Source: Cesiribacteraceae bacterium YIM B00369 (GTDB lineage Bacteria; Bacteroidota; Bacteroidia; Cytophagales; Cyclobacteriaceae). From it: a DNA stretch of 64,000 bases. Both the position numbers and the translations under genes were made by a program. The notes beneath the pieces were generated by a model. That model saw nothing but the letters and a program-made list of their open reading frames with translations, had not been told where the DNA came from and searched no databases. Numbering within the stretch: position 1 is the first letter of the stretch; the number at the start of each line of letters is the position of its first letter. Location: positions 158,896 through 222,895 of the forward strand of contig JAFMYY010000008.1 of NCBI GenBank assembly GCA_017948555.1, written 5' to 3'. Below, one piece after another: positions 26,022 through 34,424 of this stretch.

Positions 26022-26063
26022 AATGTTCATTTACAGATCCACAATGTTCATTTACAGATCCAC
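26022..26063. repeat. Perfect 21-bp tandem duplication
   Basis: Two identical 21-bp units lie directly head to tail (26022-26042 and 26043-26063), core TGTTCATTTACAGATCC. On the minus strand the second contains the last codons and the TAA stop of the ParA-partner gene, so the gene end is duplicated outside the frame. Confidence 0.85.
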
Positions 26064-26492
26064 TTTGGGTAATTTATTCGCTTCCTGCAACTGGAGGATA
26101 TAAGCGTCCAGAGCACCACAGGTAAATTCCACCATATTAACCTTTAACAGCGTAGCATACAGTTTTGCTTTTTGTCCATACTGTTTAGGTACTGAGATGG
26201 TGGTATAGGTGATCTTTTCTGCTTCTCTTTTTACTTCACCTTCTGTTTCCATTTTAAGGCGGACTTCCGCCGGGCTTTCTTCAGGAGCATTCACTTCCTT
26301 AGGAGCTTCTTCTTTATTTACAGGAAACACAGGAGGATCAGTAGCTACTGGAGTTTCCATAATATGAGGAATTTCCAGTTGCCTGTTTTCAATTTCCTGC
26401 GGGTAGGCCTTTCGGCTCTCTGCTTCTACTAACTTTCCGGAGGTTTGCCTTGCTGCCTGAAGCTTTGCCATTAGTTCGTGTTTTTGTGCCAT
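26052..26492 (-). CDS. ParA-associated protein (DUF3408-like), probable partition/mobilization partner
   Basis: 146 aa. The N-terminal half is charged and rich in Pro, Glu and Val, probably disordered. The C-terminal 55 residues (ITYTTISVPKQYGQKAKLYA, then TLLKVNMVEFTCGALDAYIL) look like a ribbon-helix-helix-type or DUF3408-like DNA-binding unit. The start shares one base with the ParA stop, so the two are translated as a pair, as in the ParA/partner modules of Bacteroides mobilizable elements. Function is inferred from that pairing. Confidence 0.6.
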   Translation of the reverse strand: MAQKHELMAKLQAARQTSGKLVEAESRKAYPQEIENRQLEIPHIMETPVATDPPVFPVNKEEAPKEVNAPEESPAEVRLKMETEGEVKREAEKITYTTISVPKQYGQKAKLYATLLKVNMVEFTCGALDAYILQLQEANKLPKVDL

Positions 26493-27157
26493 CAGAGATT
26501 GAATTTTAGGACCAGCTCTTTCATAAAGGATTCGAATTCTTTCCGGACCGGATTCAGCTCATAGCCGGGACCGGAAATATAACTTTTATAAGTGTTATAG
26601 CGGGCATAGATGGCCCGCCTGGAAATGCGCGTATCCATTACCTGAATATTGATCTCCCTGCAGAAATCCTCCATGATCTTTTCCTCTATCCTTCCTTCTG
26701 CCTCATTGACAAAAGCCAATACATTTAACAGGTGCCCTTCTTTTTGCAAAAGCTTTTGAATGTCTCCCAGCAGGTGAACAAAGCCAAGGGTGCCATAACG
26801 GTCGTTCTTATCACTCACTGCGGGAATCAACACTCCATCACAGATCATCAGGACCTCCACTACGCTTTCATCATCTGCTCTTCCCGGCTGGTCAATTAAA
26901 AGCACATCATAGTCCTCAACCAGTTCTACAATTCTGGAAGGTAACTTCCGGATGTTCAAAGCCTGGATGGGGTAGGGGAAATCCTTTTGCATTAACAAGT
27001 CTTCCTGCCGTATGTCGAAAAGGGTTTGCTGCTGATCGACATCAAATACTAAAACCTTCCTGCCAAAATCGATCACCAGTGAGTTGGCGATCAGGGCTGT
27101 GAAAATTGTTTTTCCAGCTCCTCCTTTTTGGTTTGCCACTGAAATAACCTTTCCCAT
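26492..27157 (-). CDS. ParA/MinD-family ATPase
   Basis: 221 aa. A deviant Walker A, NQKGGAGKTIFTALIANSL, is at residues 9-27. Switch/Walker B elements are VLVFDVDQQQTLFDIR and YDVLLIDQPGRADDES. Length and motifs match the small ParA ATPases of Bacteroidota conjugative and mobilizable elements, which take part in partition or in positioning the transfer apparatus. Divergent from the mobilization operon; the 27158-27765 region between them carries iteron-like repeats and hairpins. Confidence 0.85.
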   Translation of the reverse strand: MGKVISVANQKGGAGKTIFTALIANSLVIDFGRKVLVFDVDQQQTLFDIRQEDLLMQKDFPYPIQALNIRKLPSRIVELVEDYDVLLIDQPGRADDESVVEVLMICDGVLIPAVSDKNDRYGTLGFVHLLGDIQKLLQKEGHLLNVLAFVNEAEGRIEEKIMEDFCREINIQVMDTRISRRAIYARYNTYKSYISGPGYELNPVRKEFESFMKELVLKFNL

Positions 27158-27284
27158 GATTTTATTAAGAAATTAAAATATGATATAGATAAAAAATGGT
27201 TTATTGACATCATTAAAAAATTAAATACTGAGATAGTGACTTCCTTATATTATAAAGAAAATGTAATACTAAACTATTAAAAAG

Positions 27285-27367
27285 GGATCCAATCAGTTCA
27301 TTAAAAGCGGATCTAATCAGGTCATTATTTCATTAGGTAATGGAATGGCTTTATGATCAGGTAATTA
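27285..27367. repeat. Iteron-like direct repeats upstream of ParA
   Basis: GGATCCAATCAGTTCATTA (27285-27303) and GGATCTAATCAGGTCATTA (27309-27327) differ at two positions and are phased 24 bp apart. A shorter third unit GATCAGGTAATTA is at 27355-27367. The surrounding DNA is very AT-rich. Such arrays act as partition or replication/transfer protein sites in other elements; here it is inference. Confidence 0.55.
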
Positions 27368-27537
27368 AATCATTGAGTAATAATGTAATGAAATAATAAA
27401 GTCATAAGTTTATTTTAACATTATATATAGCATTAATTTAGTAATTAAAATTCAAAATAATTAGCAATTAACAAAAGAAAAATTTAATTTAAGTGAAAGA
27501 ATATCAGGTAGTTGTATTTTTTTATTTTTCCTGATGT

Positions 27538-27765
27538 GGGTCCCGGCCAGCGGGATAGGTATATTTGTCAGCAGGACGAATATTATAAGAGAAAACGAAA
27601 AAAATAGCAAGAAGTAAACCACCCTTTAGTCTTTTTTGGTCAAAAAAGGCTGTCAGGGAGTTGGTTTAAGCCTTCCACAGAGTGGAAGAAATTTTTTAGG
27701 TATACCTTTTGGGGGAAAAGGCCTGAAAGGGAGAGTAGTACAGTGGGTTTGGTATACTTTTTAAA
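27538..27765. other. Candidate oriT/regulatory region before the mobilization genes
   Basis: No gene. Notable parts: a 7-bp hairpin CTTCCAC-AGA-GTGGAAG (27672-27688) followed by a T-run, and two GGTATAC units (about 27699 and 27750). Purine-rich spacers and the position right before the mobilization-protein gene also fit. Origins of transfer usually lie in this position, but no known nic sequence is recognised. Confidence 0.4.
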
Positions 27766-28188
27766 ATGAAAGAGACGAAGCAACTGAAGATCGATGCAGT
27801 TGTCGATGAGCAACTGCAGACTGCCGCCCGGCATTTTGCCCTTAGCAAAAAAGCCTTCGCAGAAGAAGCCATCCTTTTCTTTTCCAGGAATAACATCTCC
27901 CCGAAAGGCTACAGCCCCTGCAGGGAGTTTGACCAGGTCCAGCTGATCCGGAAAAGTACTGACAGAATAATTGGAGTGTTGCAGCAGCAGGAGCAGGAAT
28001 CTTTTGCCGGACTGCTGGCAGAGATCCTGAGAAGCCAGATAGCAGTCCAGGCATTGATCAACCTGGTGGTGGATTATGCTGTGGAGCCGCCCAGGCAAGA
28101 TACGGTTGCTCAGCGGGTTCAGGATTACATCCGGGAACATATGAGGCAACTGGAGGCTAATACTCCCTTAGAGAAGCGGCTGGAGTAA
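27766..28188 (+). CDS. MobC-like mobilization accessory protein
   Basis: 140 aa. The N-terminus KETKQLKIDAVVDEQLQTAA with RHFALSKKAFAEEAILFFS resembles the ribbon-helix-helix DNA-binding start of Bacteroidetes relaxosome accessory proteins. The C-terminal half is helical. It lies 41 bp before the relaxase gene, in the usual order accessory-relaxase-coupling protein. A role in recognising oriT and helping the relaxase is inferred from this order. Confidence 0.65.
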   Translation: MKETKQLKIDAVVDEQLQTAARHFALSKKAFAEEAILFFSRNNISPKGYSPCREFDQVQLIRKSTDRIIGVLQQQEQESFAGLLAEILRSQIAVQALINLVVDYAVEPPRQDTVAQRVQDYIREHMRQLEANTPLEKRLE

Positions 28189-28229
28189 GGGATAATCAGA
28201 TCTTCATTTAATAGTTTAATGAAATCCTT

Positions 28230-29489
28230 ATGCATACCAAACTGATCAATCCGGCTACCGATGGATTGAAGGTTTATCATAACCTTGGTCCCTCCGATCG
28301 GCTCATCTCTTACCTGCTGCACGAGAGCAAAGAGAATGGAAAGGGTGAGCAGATATTCTTTAACCAGTTTGCTGATAATATCTCTGCTGAAACTGTCCGG
28401 AATGCCCTGAATGGCAATGTGAAAGGCCTCAGGAAAAATGAGGAGAAGTTCTTTACCATTGTGGTATCTCCCGGTGAAGATGAGCTGCGGCATATCGGCA
28501 ACAGTGATGAAAAGCTAAAGGTATTTGCCCGCCGCATTATGGATGATTATGCCCATCATTTTAACCTTAAAGACGGGCATCAACTGGAGGGGAAAGACCT
28601 GCTGTGGTTTGCTGCTATCCATGCAGACAGGAAAGTGAAAAATCTGGACCTTAAGAAAGAAGATGGCTTCCTGAGTGAAAAGGAGAAAAGGCTTATCCAG
28701 GATCTTAAGGCAAAAGGAGATCCCAGCTCATTGAAGGCTATAGAAAGAATTGAGCTGAGTGCCGACAGGCGAAATGCCCACAAGCTTGATGAGGAAGTTT
28801 TCCAGGCAGGAGATAATAAGCCGGGCCTCAACAAGCATATCCATATCGTGGTAAGCCGAAAGGACATCAATATGCAGTATTCTCTCAATCCCAGGGGCTG
28901 GAAGGCACGCTTTGATCTAAGGAAATGGCAGGAAAATAATGGCCATCGTTTCCAGGAGCTTTTCAGTTACACCAAGGAAACAATGCATGAAGCCTTTTAT
29001 TTTCCAAAGCAGGATAAAGCTTATTTTGAAGGGAAGATTGAAGAAACCATTCACCTGATCAATGAAAAGTATGTGGGGGAGGAAAAGCTGGATGGGGAGC
29101 AGTTCAAGCGGATTGGTGCAAAATTCAACTATTCCCGGGCTTTCTTTATCAATCTGGGTAAGCTAAAAAGCCGGTATCAAAAGGGCGACTATTTCGTGGA
29201 TCCTTATCACTTCGTAGCAAGGGGAAGAGACATTAAGCCTGATGAGTATGCAGGACAGGACAAGAGGGAAGGAAAAGGTAGCTGGCAATGGGAGGGTGGA
29301 AAGTTTACTCATAAAGATCCTTCTTTTCCGGAACGTTCTTTTCACTTCCAGGAACTTCTGGCCGCTTTCAGGCATTACCGGCCATTTTCTTATGTCAGGG
29401 ATCCTATGCTGTTTGAGCATGAGCTCAGGCGGAAAAGGAAATGGCAGCAACAAAGGGAGGAGGGTAAACAATCCGAATTAGAAAATTAG
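28230..29489 (+). CDS. Relaxase/mobilization protein (DUF5712-like)
   Basis: 419 aa. Central metal-site motif HIHIVVSRKD (His203, His205) is the HxH hallmark of relaxase folds; a further His occurs at 131 (AIHADRKVKN), and the N-terminal YHNLGPSDRLISYL offers Tyr16 as a nicking-residue candidate. The architecture matches what I know as DUF5712 mobilization proteins of Bacteroidota. It would nick DNA at oriT and pilot the strand. The C-terminal 200 residues are basic. The coupling-protein gene starts 7 bp after its stop. Confidence 0.75.
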   Translation: MHTKLINPATDGLKVYHNLGPSDRLISYLLHESKENGKGEQIFFNQFADNISAETVRNALNGNVKGLRKNEEKFFTIVVSPGEDELRHIGNSDEKLKVFARRIMDDYAHHFNLKDGHQLEGKDLLWFAAIHADRKVKNLDLKKEDGFLSEKEKRLIQDLKAKGDPSSLKAIERIELSADRRNAHKLDEEVFQAGDNKPGLNKHIHIVVSRKDINMQYSLNPRGWKARFDLRKWQENNGHRFQELFSYTKETMHEAFYFPKQDKAYFEGKIEETIHLINEKYVGEEKLDGEQFKRIGAKFNYSRAFFINLGKLKSRYQKGDYFVDPYHFVARGRDIKPDEYAGQDKREGKGSWQWEGGKFTHKDPSFPERSFHFQELLAAFRHYRPFSYVRDPMLFEHELRRKRKWQQQREEGKQSELEN

Positions 29490-29496
29490 TAAAGCC

Positions 29497-31413
29497 ATGT
29501 ATTTCTACAGAAGTGCCTTATCGTTTCTGGTCTTTGCTTTTATGCTGGTCCTGCTGCCGCTCAGCATCGACTTTTACCTGCTGGCGTTCTTTGATGGAGC
29601 CTTGGCTGAATGGATGTTGCGGAGCCTGCAGCTGTATGAGCCACACCTGGTCTTCAACCGGGGCTTGCTTTTACTGTTGTATTACTTTATTCTTTTAGTG
29701 GCTATGCGGCTTCCCTCTTACCAGGGACCGGCAAGGCCTTCTGCTGCATTATCCGGTGGTGTGCAGGGAGCGGGGCTGATCTCTTTTTTAGCAACCGCGG
29801 CTGGTTTTATTTTCTTCGAGCAACTCCCGCTTCCGGTACTTCCTTTTTACCCTGCTTTCTTTGTTGGGATGCTGATATTTCTGCCCTTCATCTCTTTTCT
29901 GTTTTTTATTCAGCCTCAAAAGCTGCATACCTTTATCAGGCGCCAGCGGGCTTCAGGAAAGGATGTGATAAATATCCGCCTGGAAAAGCAGGGGTGGGTA
30001 AACGTGGTTGAGCCTTTCAGTCATACATTGATTCTTGCCGGAAGTGGCGCTGGTAAAACAGTAAGCCTGGTGCGGCCATTCCTGCGGCAGTTTATTGATA
30101 AAGGGTTCTGTGGTATCCTCTATGATTTTAAAAATCCTGATCTTATCGATGAGCTGAATACCATCCTCATCGGAAATGAGCACCGGCTTTCGATGCCTTA
30201 TTTTATCATTAATTTCCGTGATGTGCAGAAGAGCCACCGCTTTAATATCCTGTGTCCGGATCTGATCCGGAATGCCAACTTTGCAGAAGAATATGCCCTG
30301 AGCATTATGAGCAACCTTGATAAAGCAATCCTGAAAGATCCGGGAAGCTTCTTTAGCCGTAGCAGCATCAATTATCTCACAGCCATCATCTGGTTTTTAA
30401 AGAAAAAGCATCCTGCCTGTTGCACGCTTCCCCATGCCATTAACATTGCCCTTTATGGTGACTTCAGGCATGTGCTCAGCATGTTGCAGTGTGATCCTGT
30501 AGCAGCAGATAAGGTAAGTGCAGTGGTGACTTCTTTTGAGCAAAAAGCAGAGCGGCAGCTTGCGGGGCAGCTATCTTCTGTTCAGAACCTGCTGTCCACC
30601 ATCAATACACCGGAGGTGGCCTGGGTTTTATCGGGGAATGACTTTGTGCCAGACATTAATCAGGCAGATGATCCAAAGCTGGTAGCAATAGGGAATGATC
30701 CCGGGATGTCGAAATCCCTGGCCTCCATTATATCCTGTATTTTTACTGTAGCCCTGAAGAACATGAATGTGGAAGGGAAGCATAAAAGCTTTGTGCTGCT
30801 TGATGAAGCGCCTACTATTTATGTGCCCGGCCTGGAGAATATAGCCGCCCTTTCCCGCTCCAATAAAATGGCGCTGGTGTACATCGCGCAGGACCTGTCG
30901 ATGATGGTGGATATGTATGGAAAGGATAAATCAGAAACCATTATTGCGAACCTTTCTAACCGTTTCTTTGGAAAAGTAAACCTTCCTTCAACGGCCAGGA
31001 TGGTGGCAGAGATCATTGGCAGGGAGGAGCGGGAAATGATCTCTTTTTCCGAAGGCTTATCTGATTCCGGAAGCCGGCAGAACAGTAGCCGCAACTATTC
31101 AAGGCATGTGCAGGAAAGGCAGATTTTCCGGCCGGAAGATCTTGGCAGGCTGAAAAGGGGTGAGTTTGTCGGTTGCACCACCGATGCAGGACAGCCTTAC
31201 TTTTACGGAAAGTTTCAAAAGCTAAGTTACCGATGCTTTTACAAGATTGGTAGTTTCACTGCCTTTGAGGATAAGGAAAAAGCAACAGGCGTGGAAGATA
31301 TTCCCCTGTACCTGGAGGATCATCTGAAAAAAATAAAGCTGGAGGCGGAAGCCATAGTCAGGAGCTATCCGAATGTATTTGATGCAAAAGGGGTGGAAGA
31401 AGAGGATACATAG
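29497..31413 (+). CDS. Type IV coupling protein (VirD4/TraG family)
   Basis: 638 aa. Four membrane segments in the first 140 residues (about 7-30, 53-70, 92-108, 120-138). Walker A AGSGAGKT is at 181-188 and Walker B is FVLLDEAPTI near 432, followed by LSRSNKMALVYIAQDLSMM. It is the ATPase that links a relaxosome to a mating channel. No other type IV secretion gene is present nearby, so the element should depend on a helper system. It is the last gene of the mobilization operon. Confidence 0.88.
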   Translation: MYFYRSALSFLVFAFMLVLLPLSIDFYLLAFFDGALAEWMLRSLQLYEPHLVFNRGLLLLLYYFILLVAMRLPSYQGPARPSAALSGGVQGAGLISFLATAAGFIFFEQLPLPVLPFYPAFFVGMLIFLPFISFLFFIQPQKLHTFIRRQRASGKDVINIRLEKQGWVNVVEPFSHTLILAGSGAGKTVSLVRPFLRQFIDKGFCGILYDFKNPDLIDELNTILIGNEHRLSMPYFIINFRDVQKSHRFNILCPDLIRNANFAEEYALSIMSNLDKAILKDPGSFFSRSSINYLTAIIWFLKKKHPACCTLPHAINIALYGDFRHVLSMLQCDPVAADKVSAVVTSFEQKAERQLAGQLSSVQNLLSTINTPEVAWVLSGNDFVPDINQADDPKLVAIGNDPGMSKSLASIISCIFTVALKNMNVEGKHKSFVLLDEAPTIYVPGLENIAALSRSNKMALVYIAQDLSMMVDMYGKDKSETIIANLSNRFFGKVNLPSTARMVAEIIGREEREMISFSEGLSDSGSRQNSSRNYSRHVQERQIFRPEDLGRLKRGEFVGCTTDAGQPYFYGKFQKLSYRCFYKIGSFTAFEDKEKATGVEDIPLYLEDHLKKIKLEAEAIVRSYPNVFDAKGVEEEDT

Positions 31414-31661
31414 CCGGTTTTCTATCCCATAGCAGATTCTTTTCATTTATAGCAATTAGGCAACTGTGCTACTAATTCTGACGAAAAGGAGAGAGGCGGG
31501 AACTTTGCAGAAATTATAAGCTATTATCTCCTGCAGATAAAGAAGGATCGGCAGATTGTCAGGTAAAAGCTATCTTATTCCTGCTTATATGAGAAAAAGT
31601 GAATCGTATTAAATTCCCGGAAATTAAATTAAGTTTTTATAGAATCTTTAATTCTTTAGCT

Positions 31662-32078
31662 ATGGAAGGAGTAAAGGAAAAGATAGATCAGGCCGTTGCT
31701 GCTTTTTCCGAAAGCGGAGAAATTATTCATTTGCAGCCTTTTAGCGAAAATCCAGATCAATCCGGAAGCGAAACTTCAGGACCAGTTAAACCTGTTGAGG
31801 AGGGGCTTTTTATTTCCAGAAAGAGGAGTAAAGGGGATTTTGTGTTGGTCAGAGTATTAAATTCCACTTGTTTTAGTGTCATCCATTTTGTGGCCATTGA
31901 AGGTCAGGTCCAGCAGATGGAGGTGCGATATATCAACAACGCCTATGAACTGGAGCTAATTCAGCGGACTAAAAAGCTTTGTTCTGATGGATTATATGTG
32001 GAGTTGGAGCCTGTGGCTGTTGAAGAGTTTGGGATGTTTGTGGGAATTGTAAGGAGGAGTTTAAAGTTTATTATTTAG
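31662..32078 (+). CDS. Hypothetical protein of the mobile element
   Basis: 138 aa from ATG 31662 (MEGVKEKIDQAVAAF). A GTG at 31599 would add 21 residues with little support. The first 60 residues are acidic and probably flexible; the rest is mixed alpha/beta (DFVLVRVLNSTCFSVIHFVA, QVQQMEVRYINNAYELELI). No family recognised. It lies 249 bp after the coupling-protein gene and before AT-rich noncoding DNA (32079-32450), so it may be the last cargo gene of the element. Confidence 0.5.
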   Translation: MEGVKEKIDQAVAAFSESGEIIHLQPFSENPDQSGSETSGPVKPVEEGLFISRKRSKGDFVLVRVLNSTCFSVIHFVAIEGQVQQMEVRYINNAYELELIQRTKKLCSDGLYVELEPVAVEEFGMFVGIVRRSLKFII

Positions 32079-32450
32079 AGTTGAAGTAAAGTTTGGTAAT
32101 TAAAATTTGTATTAGGGGAGTTTTTAATATTGTAGTTAAGGCAAAATTATTGCCGCATTCTTGTAGAGGTAATTTGCATATTTAGTGCTATAAAATTTGA
32201 CTTGGTTATTTAGTGTTTAAAAAAAAATCTCCCATTCCATGAACTTGCCGGTCCTCGTTGTATAGTCATTTGCATTACCATGTAAATCAAAAACAGACTG
32301 CATCCATTTATAAGAGCCTTATCTTTATTGTAAAACGGCTTTTTAGAAGTTAATGAAAGGATCAAAAAAACATTTACTAAAAAGAGGACAAAAACTACGA
32401 TTCCAAAAACAAAAAAATCTGCAATTCAAATCCAAAATGAATGTCTCCCC

Positions 32451-32633
32451 AGAGACCACAACCACATCGCTGCTCCGGAGTTGGTCAATCATCTGTTCCA
32501 GTCGGGGCCGGGATTTGTTTTTGCCTGATACTTTTTCTTTGTAAACTGTTTCGCACCCATAGGTTTTAAGATCATCCAGCTGAAGCTCCAGGTTCTGATG
32601 CCGGATACTTACCCTTGCATATCCTGTCTTCAT
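32451..32633 (-). pseudogene. Truncated serine recombinase (resolvase) N-terminus
   Basis: The first 60 codons encode a resolvase/invertase start: MKTGYARVSIRHQNLELQLD with the nucleophile Ser9 in YARVS, then KEKVSGKNKSRPRLEQMID and SSDVVVV. Homology stops abruptly where the VxxLDRLxR block should come; the frame then runs 35 unrelated codons to 32343. Most of the catalytic domain and the DNA-binding domain are missing. It marks a deletion or insertion breakpoint near 32450, between the mobile element and the gene array. Confidence 0.75.
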
Positions 32634-32640
32634 TTTTTTG

Positions 32641-32960
32641 TTTTAAAAACCCGTCTCAAAAACAAAATTAAAATTTGATTAATGAGATGCCTTTATAAGA
32701 ATGCTGGAATGATCTCAGGGGAGTTTTGGTGGTGAGTTTCAAATTCTCAAAAATTGCAGGTTTTATTTTACACCTAAACAGCCGTTTTTTGTGGAAGGAC
32801 GATAAATTCATTTTTTTGTAGAAGGCCTGAGATATGTCCCGACCCCTCACCTGTGATAGTTTGGATTTTAATCAGCCAAAGCTTATGTTAGCCCCTAAGC
32901 TAAAGTAAATATATCAGCAGTTGTACCTCCAAATGCTGATATAAACAAGTTGTGTTAAAT
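32641..32960 (+). repeat. R repeat, copy R0 (partial, promoter half)
   Basis: Shares the ATTCTCAAAAATTGCAGG segment (32733-32751) with copy R6 and the 3' promoter segment (TTTGGATTTTAA at 32860, TATGTTAG at 32884) with the other copies. The 5' half is not recognisable. It precedes the first array gene at 32974. Confidence 0.6.
32860..32891 (+). promoter_or_regulatory. R0-borne promoter
   Basis: TTTG at 32860-32863 and TATGTTAG at 32884-32891 with a 20-nt spacer. The same spacing occurs in four further R copies. Confidence 0.5.
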
Positions 32961-32973
32961 TATATCGTACAAA

Positions 32974-33408
32974 ATGGATTTTGAAAATTATATAGGTCAA
33001 AATTTCAAGGAAGTCTCAAATGAAATAGATTCTTATATAATTGAGAATAATGATTTTGAACTTGAGTTAAATGAAGGTCTTGAAGAGCGATACTTTGTCA
33101 AATCTGAAAGTGGCTCTTTCAAAATGATACTAGATAAGAATAGGAATATTCAAACAATATTTCTTTTCCCATTAGAGGATAGTTTCTTCCTTATGAAGGG
33201 CTATAATGTAGACATGGGGAGAACAGGAGTTAGAAATAAACTGGGTAATCCGGACAAAGTGGGTGAGCCTTTTGTAAGTCCTATATTGGGCAGCACAGGA
33301 GGATTTGATAGATATGATAGAAACGTAGTCTATCATTTTGAATACGAAGATGCTGAACAAAAAAGAATCAAAAAGATAACTCTAATGTCGAAAGAAACGG
33401 CTCCTTAA
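32974..33408 (+). CDS. Hypothetical protein, first array gene
   Basis: 144 aa, acidic, no signal peptide. Contains IDSYIIENNDFELELNEGLE, GSFKMILDKNRNIQTIFLF, and GYNVDMGRTGVRNKLGNPDK, then GGFDRYDRNVVYHFEYED. The plain beta-rich pattern with GNPDKVGEP resembles small immunity-type or DUF-type proteins often found as cargo, but I cannot name a family. Its promoter comes from R0, and copy R1 begins 22 bp after its stop. The gene is AT-rich compared with the glycan operon, as are all array genes. Confidence 0.65.
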   Translation: MDFENYIGQNFKEVSNEIDSYIIENNDFELELNEGLEERYFVKSESGSFKMILDKNRNIQTIFLFPLEDSFFLMKGYNVDMGRTGVRNKLGNPDKVGEPFVSPILGSTGGFDRYDRNVVYHFEYEDAEQKRIKKITLMSKETAP

Positions 33409-33429
33409 AAAATATAATAAACTAAACAC

Positions 33430-33680
33430 AATCGAGGTACTGTCTTGAAACGCGAGCAAGTAAATAAAATTTTTTAAAATTTGGGGCTGCGATTTTAATG
33501 ATTACTTAACTGCTTTTAAATCCGCTGTTTGTATTGTATACTTACCGTTTTTTTTAAATTCTCAAGAAACCACCGTATTTCTGTAAAGGAGATTAACTCT
33601 CTGTTGCAAAGCTTACCTGTAATAGTCAGCTCCTGACTTTTTGGGAGTTTGGTTTTAAGTTGCAAATGGGCTATGTTTCA
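33430..33680 (+). repeat. R repeat, copy R1
   Basis: Begins AATCGAGGTACTGTCTTGAA 22 bp after the preceding stop. Central CTCAAGAAACCACCG is at 33561-33575, GTCAGCTCCTGAC hairpin near 33626, and the promoter segment at 33648-33679. Compared with R2 and R5 the order of parts is the same and identity is high in blocks. Confidence 0.85.
33648..33679 (+). promoter_or_regulatory. R1-borne promoter
   Basis: TTTG (33648-33651), 20-nt spacer, TATGTTTC (33672-33679): seven of eight positions of TAnnTTTG. It drives the gene at 33788. Confidence 0.6.
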
Positions 33681-33787
33681 GGTGTAATCTTATTCAAGTT
33701 GAACATAATAGTGCTTAATGTGAGCAAACATTCGTGTAAAGAAATGTGGAATTCAATGATAATGACCTTCGATTACTGAGACAACTA

Positions 33788-34123
33788 ATGAACTACAATA
33801 AAAAAACATTCAGACCAATTCAAAACTCTGAAAATGGAGAAACTACCGCGGAAACTGTTTTTGAATATAGGCAAGAAGGCAAAATCTTGACTGCCGAATA
33901 TTGTGGCGGGCAAATTAAAAAAGGACATTTAATCGGTCTGGTGGATGAAAGTGGAAATATTGAAATGCGGTACCACCAAGTCAACGAAAAGGGAGAGTTA
34001 ATGACTGGAATTTGTTTTTCAAAGCCCGAGATTTTGTCAAGTGGAAAAATTCGGCTTCACGAAACTTGGGAATGGACTTCTGGAGACAAATCAAAAGGAA
34101 AATCAATTATAGAAGAAATTTAA
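33788..34123 (+). CDS. Small protein often annotated as n-acetylglutamate synthase-like
   Basis: 111 aa from ATG 33788 (MNYNKKTFRPIQNSENGETT). A GTG at 33746 would add 14 residues, but related proteins start at this Met. It is a beta-rich protein with pattern TAEYCGGQIKKGHLIGLVDE, NIEMRYHQVNEKGELMTGIC and LHETWEWTSGDKSKGKSIIE. The database name n-acetylglutamate synthase is common for this family but nothing here resembles a known synthase active site. A clear paralog lies in another cassette at 36384. Single-gene cassette between R1 and R2. Confidence 0.75.
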   Translation: MNYNKKTFRPIQNSENGETTAETVFEYRQEGKILTAEYCGGQIKKGHLIGLVDESGNIEMRYHQVNEKGELMTGICFSKPEILSSGKIRLHETWEWTSGDKSKGKSIIEEI

Positions 34124-34131
34124 ACATTCGA

Positions 34132-34373
34132 CAATCGAGGAACTGTCTTTGAAGGCAAAAAAATATAATGGCTGCGGTTTCGATAAACTATTTACTGCTT
34201 TTAACTCAGCTGGCCGTATTCTATACTAACCGTTCCCATTCTCATAAACCCACCCAATTTTGAAGCGGCGGTTTTCGTGTAAAAGCAATTAATCTAGTTA
34301 CAAAGCTTACCTGTAACCGTCAGCTCCTGACTTGTGTGAGTTAGGATTTAACCTGCAAATACTTTATGTTTCA
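34132..34373 (+). repeat. R repeat, copy R2
   Basis: AATCGAGGAACTGTCTTTGA starts 9 bp after the stop of the preceding gene. The hairpin ACCCACCCAATTTTGAAGCG then GCGGTTTT is at about 34249-34276; GTCAGCTCCTGAC near 34319; promoter TTAG (34341)-N20-TATGTTTC (34365-34372). Confidence 0.85.
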
Positions 34374-34424
34374 AGGTGAAATTATATCAAACATAGAAGA
34401 AGTAAAGTTACTTGCTGTTACTGA

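Noticed and set aside
27640..28149. 169-codon minus-strand frame over the mobilization gene
   Set aside because: Antisense to the mobilization protein, which has a better start and operon position.
24456..32078. Prophage
   Set aside because: No capsid, terminase, portal, tail or lysis genes; relaxase and coupling protein identify a mobilizable element.
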